From Comamonadaceae bacterium G21597-S1 (GTDB lineage Bacteria; Pseudomonadota; Gammaproteobacteria; Burkholderiales; Burkholderiaceae_C): 64,000 nt of DNA. Each line of letters opens with the position of its first letter. Within the stretch, counting starts at the first letter, position 1. The notes under the pieces were generated by a model, which ran no database searches, had not been told where the DNA came from, and was given only the letters and a program-made list of their open reading frames with translations. The DNA lies in contig JAPWHR010000010.1 of NCBI GenBank assembly GCA_027214345.1, forward strand, positions 184,531 through 248,530, given 5' to 3'. The position numbers and the translations under genes are program-made. Below, in pieces: positions 42,892 to 52,584 of this stretch.

Positions 42892-45800
42892 ATGTTGCAA
42901 CGCCTGAGACAACTCCTCACCAGCGTCCCGTCGATCACGGTCGTGGGCTTGCTGTCGGCCTATCTCCTGATCGGCTTCTTCGTGGTGCCGGCGGTGCTCA
43001 AGTGGCAACTCGAGTCCCAGCTGGCCGAGCGCGGCCATGCGATGCGGGTCGGTGCCGTGCGCTTCGATCCGCTGCGGCTGCGGCTCGAAGTCGACCAGCT
43101 CGCGCTGGCCGACGGGCAGGGCGAGGCCATGCTCGGTTTCGATCATCTGATGGTCGACCTGGAGTGGCGCAGCATCATCGACGGTGCATGGACGATTGCC
43201 GACAGCCGCCTGCTGGCACCCCGCGTGCGGTTCGACCGGGCCCGTGACGGCAGCCATAACTTCAGCGCCTTGCTGGCGCAATTCGTCTCCGATGCGCCGG
43301 ATCCGCCCGACGACGAGGCGGGCACCGCGCTGCCGGCGCTGCGGCTGGCGCGTGTCGTGCTGGTCGACGGACGCATCGAATGGCTGGACCGGATGCTGGA
43401 GCAGCCCCTGGTGAGCCGGATCACGCCGCTGCAACTGGAACTGTACGGCCTGTCCACGCTGGCCGACGCGCCTGGCCGCTACCACGTCCGTGCACACACT
43501 GACGCCGGCGAGTCGCTGGATCTGCACGGCAGCATCGCCCTCGCGCCGATGCAGGCCAGCGGACAGCTGGTGCTGCAGGGCTTGCAGGTGGCCACGCTGG
43601 CGCGCGGGCTCAACCGCGAGCTGGCACTGCAGTCGCCGCGGGGCAGCCTGGATGCCGGCGGCAGCTTCGACTTCGCCCTCGGTGCCGACGGCGTGCCTTC
43701 CGGCCACGCGCACGACCTGCGGCTGAGCCTGGACGATCTGTTCCTGCAGCCCCCCGGCGAAGGCGATACCCCCTTGCTGGCCGTGCAGGCGCTGGCACTG
43801 CGTGCGGGTCGGCTCGACCTGGCGCAACGCGTGCTGCACTTCGAAGCGGTGTCGATCGCCGATGCGTCGGCCAACGCCGGCATCGATGCGCAGGGCCGGG
43901 GCAGCTGGGAGGCCGTGTTGCGCAGGGCGCAGACCGCCGCGAAGACGGACACGACGCTGGCCACGCCGGCTTCGCCTGCCGCCGCGGCGTCGGCTGCCGT
44001 GCCAGCGCCTGCGACGCAAGCGGGGTCTGCGCCAGTGCCTGCAACGCAAGCGGCGTCTGCGCCAGAAGTGGCGCCCGCGGCGCAAGCAGGATCTGCGTCG
44101 GCCCTCGCAACGCCGGCGGCGCCCGGGTCTGCCGCACCGGCCGGCGCCCAAGCGCCGTGGACGATCTCCGTCGGCGACGTGCATGTCGACCGGTTGGCGC
44201 TGGGCCTGCGGGATTCGGCCGGCCCGCGCAGTGTGCGTATCGCGGCGCTGGGCCTGGGCACGGCGCTCAATGCCCAGCTGGGCGCCGCGGCGGACAGCCG
44301 TGTGCGGCTGCCGCAGTTGACGCTCACCGTGGACGGTCTGGCACTGGCGCAGGGCGAGGCCGCGCTGACGGTGCCGACGGCGCGTCTGGACGCCGGTGCG
44401 ATCGACTTGCAGCTCTTGGGCGACGGCATCGACGCGACGTTCGACAAGCTGGCGCTGGCGCTGACCCAGGGCGGCACGGCGCGCGGCGCCGGCGCCTCGT
44501 CTGCGTCGATGGGCAACAGCAGCCTGGCGCTGGCCGGTGTGCGTGCCCGTATCGCCGGCGGTGCGACGCGGGTCGAGCTCGACGCGCCGCAATGGCAGTC
44601 AGCCGCGCTGATGACCGAGCAGGATGGTCAGAGCGCCCGCATCGGGCAACTCGATGTGGGCGGCACGCGGCTGCTGTTCGACAGCGGCGCAAACGGCGGT
44701 GCGGGCATGGCGCTGTCGCTGGACGCGCCGAAGCTGCAAGTCGAGGCCGTGGCCGCATCGGCCGCGCTCGCCGGCGCGGCGCCGGCGGACCGCGCGTCGG
44801 CCGAACTCAGCCAGTGGACCTTGCAGGCCGAGCAACTGGCGCTCGCGCTGGCCGGCGGCGAGAACACCGTGACACTCGATGCGATGCAGTCGCAGCTGCA
44901 AAAGCTGCAGTTGCAGGCCGAGGGCCAGAGCCTGTCGCTGGACTCGGTCGTGCTCGACAACGCCCGGCTGCAGCTGCGCCAGGGCGCTGCCGGCGCGCAA
45001 CTGCAGGTCGACACCCCGGCGCTGCGGCTGGCCGGCATCGCCGGCCGGCGCGGCAGCGAAAGCGCCGATCTGGCCGAGTTGAACCTGCGGGGTTCGCGCA
45101 TCGACGTGGGCAGCGGCGCCGACGGAGCGACCGATGTCGGCTTCACCGGCCTGCGGGCGGATGGCCGGCAACTGGTGCTGGCCCGGGCGGCGGAGTCATT
45201 GCAACTCGCCGGCATGGCACTGGGCAGCGAGGTGTTCAAGCTGGCACTGGCGGGGGACGCCACGCGTTTTTCCGGCAGCGGTGCGACGGCCACAATGACC
45301 GGGCTGCGGGCGGCCCAGGCGGGCAGCCGGCTGGCCTTGCAGGACGCGCAGTGGAAGGCCCGCACTTTCGATGGCGATCTGGCCTCGGCCACCGGCCCGG
45401 CCCAGGCCCGTGCACGCCTGGACGACACCGAACTCCGCCTGGCCGCATTCGGCTTTTCGCGCGGCCCGGCCGGCGCGGCGACGGCCGCCGCCGATGCGAC
45501 GAAGGACCTGGCGACACTGGCCTCGGCCACCTGGACGGCTGGCAGCCTGCAACTGGACATGGTCGGCGGGCCGTTGCAGTTGCACGGCAGCGCGATGGCG
45601 CTCACGCTCGGCCAGGCCCGGCTGCTCGACCCGTCCGGGCAGGCGGCCGAACTCGTGCAACTGGGCGACATCGACCTGTCGGGAGCGGTGTTCAGCCTGG
45701 CCGAGCGGTCGGTCACCGCCAACGCCTTGCGCGTCAACGGCCTGCGTGCCTCGGCCTGGCTCGATGCCCAGGGCCGCGTAAACCTGCTCGAGGTGCTGGG

Positions 45801-47952
45801 CGTGTCCGATGCGCCGACCTCCGGCATTTCAGCGGCCGCTGCAGATACGCCAGTTGCCGCGCCAGCGCCGGCACAGGCCACGACGGCACCGCAGGCGGTC
45901 CCGGCACCGGCGGCGCCCATCGATGAACGTCCGTGGCGCGTCGCGATCGGCACTGTCGATCTGCAGGACGCGGCCGTGCGGCTCGAAGACCGCCGCAGCG
46001 ACCCGCCCCTGGCATTGGGGCTGGACGCGCTCACGCTGAAGCTCTCCGGCGTCGACACGGCCGCCGGCGCGCCGCCCATGCAGGTCGCGTTCGGCGCCAC
46101 GCTGGCCAGCGGCGGCCAGCTGCAGGCCAACGGCAGCGCCGCGCTGGAGCCGCAGGCCGTCGACCTGCAACTGGCGGTGAACGGCCTGGCGCTGGCGCCG
46201 GTGCAGCCCATCCTGTCCGCCTATACCGAGCTCACGCTGGCTTCGGGCATGGCCTCGACCCAGGGTCGGCTGACTTACGGCGCGGTGGCCGGCGCGGCGG
46301 CGCGCCTGTCGTATGCCGGCGGTTTATCGGTCGATGACTTCCTGCTCGAGGAGGTCACGCCGCAGCGGCCGTTCCTGGCCTGGAAATCCGTCCGGACCGA
46401 CGACCTGAATCTGACGCTGGAGCCCAACGCCGTCGACATCGGCGAGGTGCTGCTCGAGCAGCCGGTCGGACGGCTGATCATTGCCGAGGACCTGAGCCTG
46501 AACATCACGGACGTGCTCAAGAAACGCGACGGTGCCACTGCCGGCGACGACGACCAGGCGCCGACCCCTGCCGTGGCCGACGGTGAACCGGCCGCCGACC
46601 CGTTCCCGGTCACGGTGGCACGGGTCAAGGTCGACGACGGCCAGCTGGAGTTCGCCGATCTGAGCCTGCGTCCGCAGTTCGGCACCCGCATGCACCAGCT
46701 CAAGGGTGTCATCACCGGCCTGGGAACCGACGCCAACCGCAGCGCGCAGGTGCAGCTCGACGCGCGGGTGGACAAGTTCGGCTCGGCGCGCATCCGCGGG
46801 CAGATCAGCGTGTTGCAGCCGGAGCGGCTCACCGACATCGCGATGGCGTTCCGCAACCTGGACATGAGCGCCATGTCGCCGTATGTCGTCAAGTTCGCCG
46901 GCTACGAGATCGCGTCGGGCCGGCTGACGCTGGATCTGCAATACAAGGTGCGCGACGGCAAGCTGCTGGGCGAGAACAAGGTGGTGCTGACCAAGGCCGA
47001 ACTGGGCCAGAAGGTCGAGAGCCCCGGCGCGCTGGACCTGCCGCTCGAACTGGCGCTGGCCATTCTGAAGGACTCCAATGGCGTCATCGACATCGGTGTG
47101 CCGGTGCGCGGCGACCTGAACGACCCGCAGTTCGACTATGGCGCCGTGATCGCAAAGGCCATCGGCAACCTGATCGGCGGCATCGTCACTGCGCCGTTCC
47201 GGGCGCTGGCCGGCATGTTCGGTGGCGGCGACAAGCCGATCGACACGATTGCGTTCGAGCCCGGCACGGCCACGCTGGCACCGCCCGAGCAGCAGAAGAT
47301 CGAGACCGTCGCCAAGGCGCTCAGGGAACGGCCCCAGCTGCTGCTCAAGGTCGCGCCGGTCGTGGCGCCCGAGCAGGACACCCCGGTATTGCAGTCGCTG
47401 GTCGTGCGCACCGATATCGCGCGGCGCATGGGGCTGGAGCTGGCGCCGGACGAAGACCCGGGCCCGATCGACGCCGCCAATCCGCGCGTGCCGGCGGCGG
47501 TGGAGGCGGCGTTTGGCGCGCGGTATGCGCCATCGGTGTTCGATGCGCTCAAGCAGCGGGCCCTGGAGGCGGCGGCGCCAGCGGCGGGGGGTGCTGCGGA
47601 TGCGCCTGCCGGCGCGGCGCCGGCCGCTGCGACCGGGCCGGCGACGCCGGCGGCTGAGAGCGGCGTGGCCACGGCAGCCTCCACGACCGAGGCGCCGGCG
47701 CAAGCCGCCGCTGCGCAGCCGCCCGCGGCCTTCTACCAGGGCCTGATCAAGCGCATGATCTCCGAACAGGCCGTGACCGACGACATGCTGGCCCGATTGG
47801 GGGCCCGGCGCGCCGAGGCCGTGGTGCAGGCCGTCACCGGGCCGGACGCCCGTGTTCCGAGCGAGCGCGTGCATACGGTAGAGTTGCGCACGGTCACGGA
47901 TGCCACGCAGAGCGTGGTACCGTTGAAGCTGGAACTCGACGTTGTGAAATGA
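42892..47952 (+). CDS. Giant DUF748 (AsmA-like) envelope protein
   Basis: The 1686-aa protein has one N-terminal membrane anchor (ITVVGLLSAYLLIGFFVVPA) and a very long periplasmic part of the DUF748/AsmA-like class. Members form long beta-groove rods now thought to move lipids between the membranes, or contribute to envelope integrity. The conserved DUF748 blocks are near the end: LTDIAMAFRNLDMSAMSPYV, KLLGENKVVLTKAELGQKVE, then LALAILKDSNGVIDIGVPVR and the OmpA-like segment FEPGTATLAPPEQQKIETVA. Ala/Thr/Ser-rich linkers at about residues 370-420 and 1560-1620 include a tandem repeat. The ATG at 42892 gives a normal anchor. Its stop overlaps the YihY start (ATGA). Confidence 0.9.
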   Translation: MLQRLRQLLTSVPSITVVGLLSAYLLIGFFVVPAVLKWQLESQLAERGHAMRVGAVRFDPLRLRLEVDQLALADGQGEAMLGFDHLMVDLEWRSIIDGAWTIADSRLLAPRVRFDRARDGSHNFSALLAQFVSDAPDPPDDEAGTALPALRLARVVLVDGRIEWLDRMLEQPLVSRITPLQLELYGLSTLADAPGRYHVRAHTDAGESLDLHGSIALAPMQASGQLVLQGLQVATLARGLNRELALQSPRGSLDAGGSFDFALGADGVPSGHAHDLRLSLDDLFLQPPGEGDTPLLAVQALALRAGRLDLAQRVLHFEAVSIADASANAGIDAQGRGSWEAVLRRAQTAAKTDTTLATPASPAAAASAAVPAPATQAGSAPVPATQAASAPEVAPAAQAGSASALATPAAPGSAAPAGAQAPWTISVGDVHVDRLALGLRDSAGPRSVRIAALGLGTALNAQLGAAADSRVRLPQLTLTVDGLALAQGEAALTVPTARLDAGAIDLQLLGDGIDATFDKLALALTQGGTARGAGASSASMGNSSLALAGVRARIAGGATRVELDAPQWQSAALMTEQDGQSARIGQLDVGGTRLLFDSGANGGAGMALSLDAPKLQVEAVAASAALAGAAPADRASAELSQWTLQAEQLALALAGGENTVTLDAMQSQLQKLQLQAEGQSLSLDSVVLDNARLQLRQGAAGAQLQVDTPALRLAGIAGRRGSESADLAELNLRGSRIDVGSGADGATDVGFTGLRADGRQLVLARAAESLQLAGMALGSEVFKLALAGDATRFSGSGATATMTGLRAAQAGSRLALQDAQWKARTFDGDLASATGPAQARARLDDTELRLAAFGFSRGPAGAATAAADATKDLATLASATWTAGSLQLDMVGGPLQLHGSAMALTLGQARLLDPSGQAAELVQLGDIDLSGAVFSLAERSVTANALRVNGLRASAWLDAQGRVNLLEVLGVSDAPTSGISAAAADTPVAAPAPAQATTAPQAVPAPAAPIDERPWRVAIGTVDLQDAAVRLEDRRSDPPLALGLDALTLKLSGVDTAAGAPPMQVAFGATLASGGQLQANGSAALEPQAVDLQLAVNGLALAPVQPILSAYTELTLASGMASTQGRLTYGAVAGAAARLSYAGGLSVDDFLLEEVTPQRPFLAWKSVRTDDLNLTLEPNAVDIGEVLLEQPVGRLIIAEDLSLNITDVLKKRDGATAGDDDQAPTPAVADGEPAADPFPVTVARVKVDDGQLEFADLSLRPQFGTRMHQLKGVITGLGTDANRSAQVQLDARVDKFGSARIRGQISVLQPERLTDIAMAFRNLDMSAMSPYVVKFAGYEIASGRLTLDLQYKVRDGKLLGENKVVLTKAELGQKVESPGALDLPLELALAILKDSNGVIDIGVPVRGDLNDPQFDYGAVIAKAIGNLIGGIVTAPFRALAGMFGGGDKPIDTIAFEPGTATLAPPEQQKIETVAKALRERPQLLLKVAPVVAPEQDTPVLQSLVVRTDIARRMGLELAPDEDPGPIDAANPRVPAAVEAAFGARYAPSVFDALKQRALEAAAPAAGGAADAPAGAAPAAATGPATPAAESGVATAASTTEAPAQAAAAQPPAAFYQGLIKRMISEQAVTDDMLARLGARRAEAVVQAVTGPDARVPSERVHTVELRTVTDATQSVVPLKLELDVVK
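44008..44067 (+). repeat. 30-bp tandem repeat within the DUF748 gene
   Basis: Two adjacent 30-base units (CCTGCGACGCAAGCGGGGTC and its near copy starting CCTGCAACGCAAGCGGCGTC) encode PATQAGSAPV and PATQAASAPE; a degraded third unit follows. The period keeps the reading frame. It lies in an Ala-rich linker between structural modules. Confidence 0.7.
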
Positions 47953-49337
47953 CCCAAACACCTCCTGGCTCGCTGGTGGACCGGATCGAGGCGCTGGTCT
48001 GGGCCCCTGGCGAGAACAAAGACACGCGCACCGGCGTGTTGCGCCTGGTGCGCACCATCCTCATTCTCGGCCGCGACCTGGCCTTCGGGCAGCTGACGCT
48101 GCGCGCGATGAGCCTGGTCTACACCACGCTGTTGTCCATCGTGCCCTTGCTGGCCCTGAGTTTCTCCGTGCTCAAGGCCTTCGGCGTCACGAACCAGATC
48201 CGGCCGATGTTGCTGAACCTGCTCGAGCCGCTGGGCGAGAAGGGTGCCGAGGTGGCGGTGCGCATCACCGGCTTCATCGAGAACATGAACGTCGGCGTGC
48301 TCGGCGCGGTCGGCCTGGTGTTGCTGCTGTACACCTCCATCTCGCTGATCCAGAAGATCGAGGAGTCGCTGAACTACATCTGGCACGCGCCGCGGCCGCG
48401 CCCGCTGGCGGAGCGTTTCACGCGTTACCTGACGGTGCTGATGGTCGGCCCGATCCTGGTGTTTTCGGCGCTGGGCGTCACCGCCACGGTGATGAACATC
48501 GAGGTGGTGCGCGGTCTGATGGCGGTCGACGTGCTGGGCCAGGTGGTACAGGCCTTCAGCCGCCTGGTGCCCTACCTGCTGATCATTGCGGCCTTCACCT
48601 TCATCTACCTGTTCATGCCCAACACCCGCGTGCGCCTGTGGCCGGCGCTGGTTGGCGGCATCGTGGGCGGCATCGCGTGGCAGACGGCGGGCTGGGTGTT
48701 CGCGGTGTTCATCGCCGGCTCGAACAACTATGCGGCGGTCTACGCCAGCTTCGCGATCCTGATCCTGTTCATGATCTGGCTCTATCTGAGCTGGCTGGTG
48801 CTGCTGTTTGGCGCCAGTGTGGCGTTCTATGTGCAGCATCCGGAATACCTGTATCTGCGCGGCGGTGAGCCGCGGCTGAGCAACCGTACGCGCGAGCAGC
48901 TGGCCGTGTCGGCGATGGAGCTGGTCGGGCGGCGCTTCATCCACGGTGACGCGGCGCCCACGCAAGAGGTCTTCACGCAGGAGTTGCAGGTTCCCGGCCA
49001 CGTGCTGATGGTGGTGCTCGATGCGCTCGAGCGCAGGCACCTGGTCGTCGCATCGGCCGACGACCCGCCGAGTTACCTGCCGGCGCGCGACCCGGGCCGC
49101 ATCCTGGTGGCCGATGTGCTCGAGACCGTGCGCGCTGCCGGCGAAGACGGTTTTCTCTCGCCATCGGTGCTGCCGACACGCCCTGCCGTGGCCGGCCTGG
49201 TCGCGCAGCTGCAACAGGCGAGTGCCGATGCGCTGGCCCACATGAGCCTGCGCGATCTGGTGCGCCAGGGCGACGACATGCCGGTCGAGCCCTTGCCGCC
49301 GGAGCCGGTCTGGGTCGAGCCCCGTCCCGAGACCTGA
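47949..49337 (+). CDS. YihY/virulence factor BrkB family membrane protein
   Basis: The 462-aa protein of the YihY/BrkB family (historically mis-named RNase BN) has about six membrane helices between residues 50 and 285. The family motif is AMSLVYTTLLSIVPLLALSF, followed by LLLLYTSISLIQKIEESLNY with IWHAPRPRPLAERFTRYLTV, and a late helix ILILFMIWLYLSWLVLLFGA. The C-terminal cytoplasmic ~150 residues look like a winged helix with a proline-rich end (VEPLPPEPVWVEPRPET). The start overlaps the DUF748 stop by four bases, suggesting that both act on the envelope. Confidence 0.9.
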   Translation: MTQTPPGSLVDRIEALVWAPGENKDTRTGVLRLVRTILILGRDLAFGQLTLRAMSLVYTTLLSIVPLLALSFSVLKAFGVTNQIRPMLLNLLEPLGEKGAEVAVRITGFIENMNVGVLGAVGLVLLLYTSISLIQKIEESLNYIWHAPRPRPLAERFTRYLTVLMVGPILVFSALGVTATVMNIEVVRGLMAVDVLGQVVQAFSRLVPYLLIIAAFTFIYLFMPNTRVRLWPALVGGIVGGIAWQTAGWVFAVFIAGSNNYAAVYASFAILILFMIWLYLSWLVLLFGASVAFYVQHPEYLYLRGGEPRLSNRTREQLAVSAMELVGRRFIHGDAAPTQEVFTQELQVPGHVLMVVLDALERRHLVVASADDPPSYLPARDPGRILVADVLETVRAAGEDGFLSPSVLPTRPAVAGLVAQLQQASADALAHMSLRDLVRQGDDMPVEPLPPEPVWVEPRPET

Positions 49338-49350
49338 ATCCGGCCGCGCC

Positions 49351-49641
49351 TCAGGGCGCCGTGCGACGGAACGTACGCACCAGCTTGCTCTCGACCCAGT
49401 CGGCCGTCGCCGCGCTCATGGCCTGGAAATGCGCCGAGCGCAGGTGCGCGTCGATCGCCACCTGGTCGTCATAGAGCTCGTACAGGAAAAACAGCCGGTC
49501 ATCGTCCGGGTCGCGGCAGACGTCGAACTGCCGGCAACCGGGCTCTCGCTCGCGTGAAGCGCGTGCGTTCTCGGTGATGGCCGCGTCGAATGCGGCGACA
49601 TGTTCCGGCTTGATGCGGAATTCGACGATCAGGGCTAACAC
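49351..49641 (-). CDS. Antibiotic biosynthesis monooxygenase (ABM) domain protein
   Basis: The 96-aa protein is a dimeric alpha/beta ferredoxin-like ABM-family protein, often a quinol monooxygenase or an enzyme for small aromatic or keto compounds. It has MLALIVEFRIKPEHVAAFDA, EPGCRQFDVCRDPDDDRLFF and YELYDDQVAIDAHLRSAHFQ, ending with a basic tail. It is the last gene of the long minus-strand operon, 31 bases after the Bug receptor. The substrate is unknown, but it presumably belongs to the same catabolic unit. Confidence 0.85.
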   Translation of the reverse strand: MLALIVEFRIKPEHVAAFDAAITENARASREREPGCRQFDVCRDPDDDRLFFLYELYDDQVAIDAHLRSAHFQAMSAATADWVESKLVRTFRRTAP

Positions 49642-49672
49642 GGTGCGGGACTCCTTGTACGAACGGAATGTG

Positions 49673-50656
49673 TCAGTCGAGCTGCAGCCGGGCCTTCTGG
49701 GCCAGCGCCGCGAAACGCGTGATTTCGCCTGCGATCTGCTGGCGCAGCTGCTCGGGTGTGTTGCCGACCGGCTCCGCGCCCATCAGCGCGAGTTGCTGGC
49801 GCATCTCGGGTGTGGCCAGCATTTTCGCGATTTCGGCATAGGTCTTCTGGATGATCTCGTTCGGCGTGCCGGCCGGGGCCATCAGGCCGAACCAGGACGA
49901 CACGTCGAAGCCCTTGAGGCCGGCCTGGTCCAGTGTCGGTGTGTCGGGCAGCGCGGACGAACGTTTGCCGGTGGTGACGGCCAACGCGCGGATCTTGCCG
50001 GACTTGATGTGCGGCAGGCAGGAGGCCACGGTGTCGAACATGATCTGGATCTGGCCGCCGATCAGGTCCACCAGCGCCGGCGAACTGCCCTTGTAGGGCA
50101 CGTGCAGCAGTTCCACGCCGGCCATGTCGGCGAACTGCTCGCCGATCAGGTGGTGGGCCGTGCCCTGGCCGGTGCTGCCGTAGCTGAGCTTGCCCGGTTG
50201 CGCCTTGGCCATGGCGATCAGCTCGGCCACGTTCTTGACCGGCAGGCTGGCTGGCACGATGACGACGTTGGGAACCACGGCCACCACCGAGATCGGCGCC
50301 AGGTCGCGCTGGAACTCGTAGCTGCGCTTGGTGTAGATGGCCTGTGCGATCGAATGGTGCACCGCGCCCATCAGCAAGGTGTAGCCGTCGGCCGGCGACT
50401 TGGCCACGAAGTCGGCGCCCAGGCGCAGGCCGGCACCGGGCTTGTTGTCGACGACGACGCTCTGGCCCCAGGCGTCCTGCAGGCGTTGGCCGACCAGGCG
50501 GGCGAGCTGGTCGGTGCTGCCGCCGGGGGGCGAGGGTACGATGATCTTGATCGGCTTGGTCGGATAGGCGCCGGACTGGGCCCACAGCGGGGCGGTGGCC
50601 AAGGACAACATGGTGGCGGAAACCATGCGGCGGCGCGTGAACGGGGTGGGGTGCAT
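49673..50656 (-). CDS. Bug-family solute receptor (TctC-like)
   Basis: The 327-aa periplasmic binding protein has a signal peptide (MHPTPFTRRRMVSATMLSLA, with a twin-arginine-like RRR) and the Bug core YPTKPIKIIVPSPPGGSTDQ, VDNKPGAGLRLGADFVAK, DGYTLLMGAVHHS and PYKGSSPALVDLIGG. It follows the TRAP large permease by 87 bases and lies in the same operon. A Bug receptor next to a complete TRAP system (with its own DctP receptor) is unusual; it may extend substrate range or act as a sensor. The ATG at 50656 is preferred to an upstream TTG. Confidence 0.92.
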   Translation of the reverse strand: MHPTPFTRRRMVSATMLSLATAPLWAQSGAYPTKPIKIIVPSPPGGSTDQLARLVGQRLQDAWGQSVVVDNKPGAGLRLGADFVAKSPADGYTLLMGAVHHSIAQAIYTKRSYEFQRDLAPISVVAVVPNVVIVPASLPVKNVAELIAMAKAQPGKLSYGSTGQGTAHHLIGEQFADMAGVELLHVPYKGSSPALVDLIGGQIQIMFDTVASCLPHIKSGKIRALAVTTGKRSSALPDTPTLDQAGLKGFDVSSWFGLMAPAGTPNEIIQKTYAEIAKMLATPEMRQQLALMGAEPVGNTPEQLRQQIAGEITRFAALAQKARLQLD

Positions 50657-50743
50657 CGAATCGATCTCCGTCAAGGGAAGAAGGGACAGGGGGAAGAAAA
50701 GGTGGGCGGCGACGCGCTGGCGCGCGTCGCGTCGCGCCGTGTG

Positions 50744-52033
50744 TTACAGGGACTGGATGAAACGCGGGAACCAGGTCGACAGCCACGGGATGTAGGTGAT
50801 CAGCAGCACCACCGTGAAGGTGGCGGCCATCAGCGGCCACAGGTGGCGGGTGATCTCGCCGATGCCGGCGCGGGCCAGCTTGGCGGCGACGAACAGGGTG
50901 CCGCCGACGGGTGGCGTGTACAGGGCGATCGCCAGGTTGGCAGTCATCACGACGCCGATATGCACCATGTCCATCTGGAAGTGCTTGGCCAGCGGCAGAA
51001 ACAGCGGCGCCGACAGCAGCATGGCCGGCAGCGGTTCGATGAAGATGCCCAGCAGCAGCAGGCAGATGTTGAACAGCAGCAGGAACATCCACTGCTCGGT
51101 GGCGACGATCTGTATCCACTGCGCCATCTGCACCGCGACCTGCTCGACCGTGATCAGCCAGGCCATGGCGCCGGTGGCGCCGATCACCAGCATCACGGTG
51201 GCGCTGGTGACGAAGGCGTTGAGCAGCAGCTGCGGAATGCGTTGCCACTTCAGGTCGCGGTAATAGAACAGCGACACCGCCAGGCCGTAGAACACCGCAA
51301 TGGCCGCTGACTCGCTGGGCGTGAACAGGCCGCTCCAGATGCCGCCGATGATGATGATGGGCATCAAGAGCGCCGGGCCGGCATCACGGGTGGCGGCCCA
51401 GATCTGCGCTGGTGTGGAGCGGTCCTCGCCGTTGTCGCAACCGGTCTTGCGCCCGTGCCACATGCACACGATGATCAGCGCAATGGCCGAGGCCAGCGCC
51501 GGCAGCAGGCCGGCCATGGACAAGGTGCGCATCGACACGCCCGAGATGAAGGCATAGATCAGGAACGGAATGGACAGCGGCATCAACAGCGCGATGGTGC
51601 CGGCCACCGCCAGCAGCGCGGCGGCGAAACCGCGCGAATACCCCCGCGCCACCATGGCCGGTATCACCAGCGAGCCGATGGCCGCGGTGTCGGCGATGGC
51701 CGAACCCGATACCCCGCCGAACATGGTGCAGCTCATCACCGTGACCACGCCCAGGCCGCCCGGCAACCAGCCGAACAACACGCGGGCGAACTCGACGATG
51801 CGTTTGCCCACGCCGCCCTGGGCCAGCAACTCGCCGGCGAAGATGAACAGCGGCACGGCCAGCAGGATGAAAGGCTCCACGCCGCCGATGAAGGACAGGA
51901 AGATGGTCTCCAGCGGATGGCCGAGATCCTGCACCCAGATGATGCCGGTCGTGGTGATCAGGATGGAAAAAAGCAGTGGCACACCGGCCAGTGCAATGAC
52001 GAAAAAGACGCCGAACAGGGTCAGGGCCAGCAT
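50744..52033 (-). CDS. dctM: TRAP transporter large permease (DctM)
   Basis: DctM is the 12-helix pore-forming subunit of a TRAP transporter, taking up an organic acid using a sodium gradient. The 429-aa protein shows the family pattern MLALTLFGVFFVIALAGVPL, GGVEPFILLAVPLFIFAGEL, MSCTMFGGVSGSAIADTAAI with GSLVIPAMVARGYSRGFAAA, and a second FTPSESAAIAVFYGLAVSLF. It follows dctQ by seven bases, with dctP upstream, so the transporter is complete. The ligand cannot be read from sequence, but the neighbouring dehydrogenases and lactonase point to a sugar acid or hydroxy acid. Confidence 0.94.
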   Translation of the reverse strand: MLALTLFGVFFVIALAGVPLLFSILITTTGIIWVQDLGHPLETIFLSFIGGVEPFILLAVPLFIFAGELLAQGGVGKRIVEFARVLFGWLPGGLGVVTVMSCTMFGGVSGSAIADTAAIGSLVIPAMVARGYSRGFAAALLAVAGTIALLMPLSIPFLIYAFISGVSMRTLSMAGLLPALASAIALIIVCMWHGRKTGCDNGEDRSTPAQIWAATRDAGPALLMPIIIIGGIWSGLFTPSESAAIAVFYGLAVSLFYYRDLKWQRIPQLLLNAFVTSATVMLVIGATGAMAWLITVEQVAVQMAQWIQIVATEQWMFLLLFNICLLLLGIFIEPLPAMLLSAPLFLPLAKHFQMDMVHIGVVMTANLAIALYTPPVGGTLFVAAKLARAGIGEITRHLWPLMAATFTVVLLITYIPWLSTWFPRFIQSL

Positions 52034-52040
52034 GGTGGAT

Positions 52041-52571
52041 TCACTCGCTCACGGGATAACGTTGTTCGCGCGGCACGCCGCGCAGGATCTGCCAGACGTC
52101 GAAGGCCACGAAGACGGACATCAGCGAGCAGCCCACCGCCATGCCCATGTACTGGATCGCCATCGGCCACTGCAGCACGGTGAGCTGGTTGCCCCAGTTG
52201 CCGTCCACCAGCGACCAGCCGTAACGCACCAGCACCAGCAGCATCACCAGACAGGCACCTTGCACCGCGGCATCGGCCCAGCGGCGCGCGGGCGGCTCGA
52301 GCTTGTCGATGAACTCGGTGATGGTCATGTGGGCGCCGCGCTGCGCGGCGCAGGCACCGCCCAGGAAGGTCACCCAGACCATCAGCAGCTCCCCGAACTC
52401 GGTCACCCAGGCCAGGTCCTTGTGGAACAGGTGCAGGCAGACGTTGACGAACACCATGGTCGCCATCACGGCGCCGATGGCGATCACCGTCCAGTCGACG
52501 ATGCGGCCGAGCACGCGCACCGGCAGCGGCGCGGCCGCCACCGGCGCGAGCAGGGGGAGTCGTTCCTCCAT
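52041..52571 (-). CDS. dctQ: TRAP transporter small permease (DctQ)
   Basis: The 176-aa subunit has four membrane helices (WTVIAIGAVMATMVFVNVCL, ELLMVWVTFLGGACAAQRGA, QGACLVMLLVLVRYGWSLVD, QYMGMAVGCSLMSVFVAFDV). The block ELLMVWVTFLGGACAAQRGA with HMTITEF is diagnostic of DctQ. It lies seven bases ahead of dctM and 13 after dctP, the standard PQM order. DctQ stabilises the large permease and is needed for docking the receptor. Confidence 0.93.
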   Translation of the reverse strand: MEERLPLLAPVAAAPLPVRVLGRIVDWTVIAIGAVMATMVFVNVCLHLFHKDLAWVTEFGELLMVWVTFLGGACAAQRGAHMTITEFIDKLEPPARRWADAAVQGACLVMLLVLVRYGWSLVDGNWGNQLTVLQWPMAIQYMGMAVGCSLMSVFVAFDVWQILRGVPREQRYPVSE

Positions 52572-52584
52572 GACGGATTCCGGT

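Noticed and set aside
44008..44100. The 30-bp repeats as a CRISPR array
   Set aside because: The units are directly adjacent without spacers, keep the reading frame and encode an Ala-rich linker.
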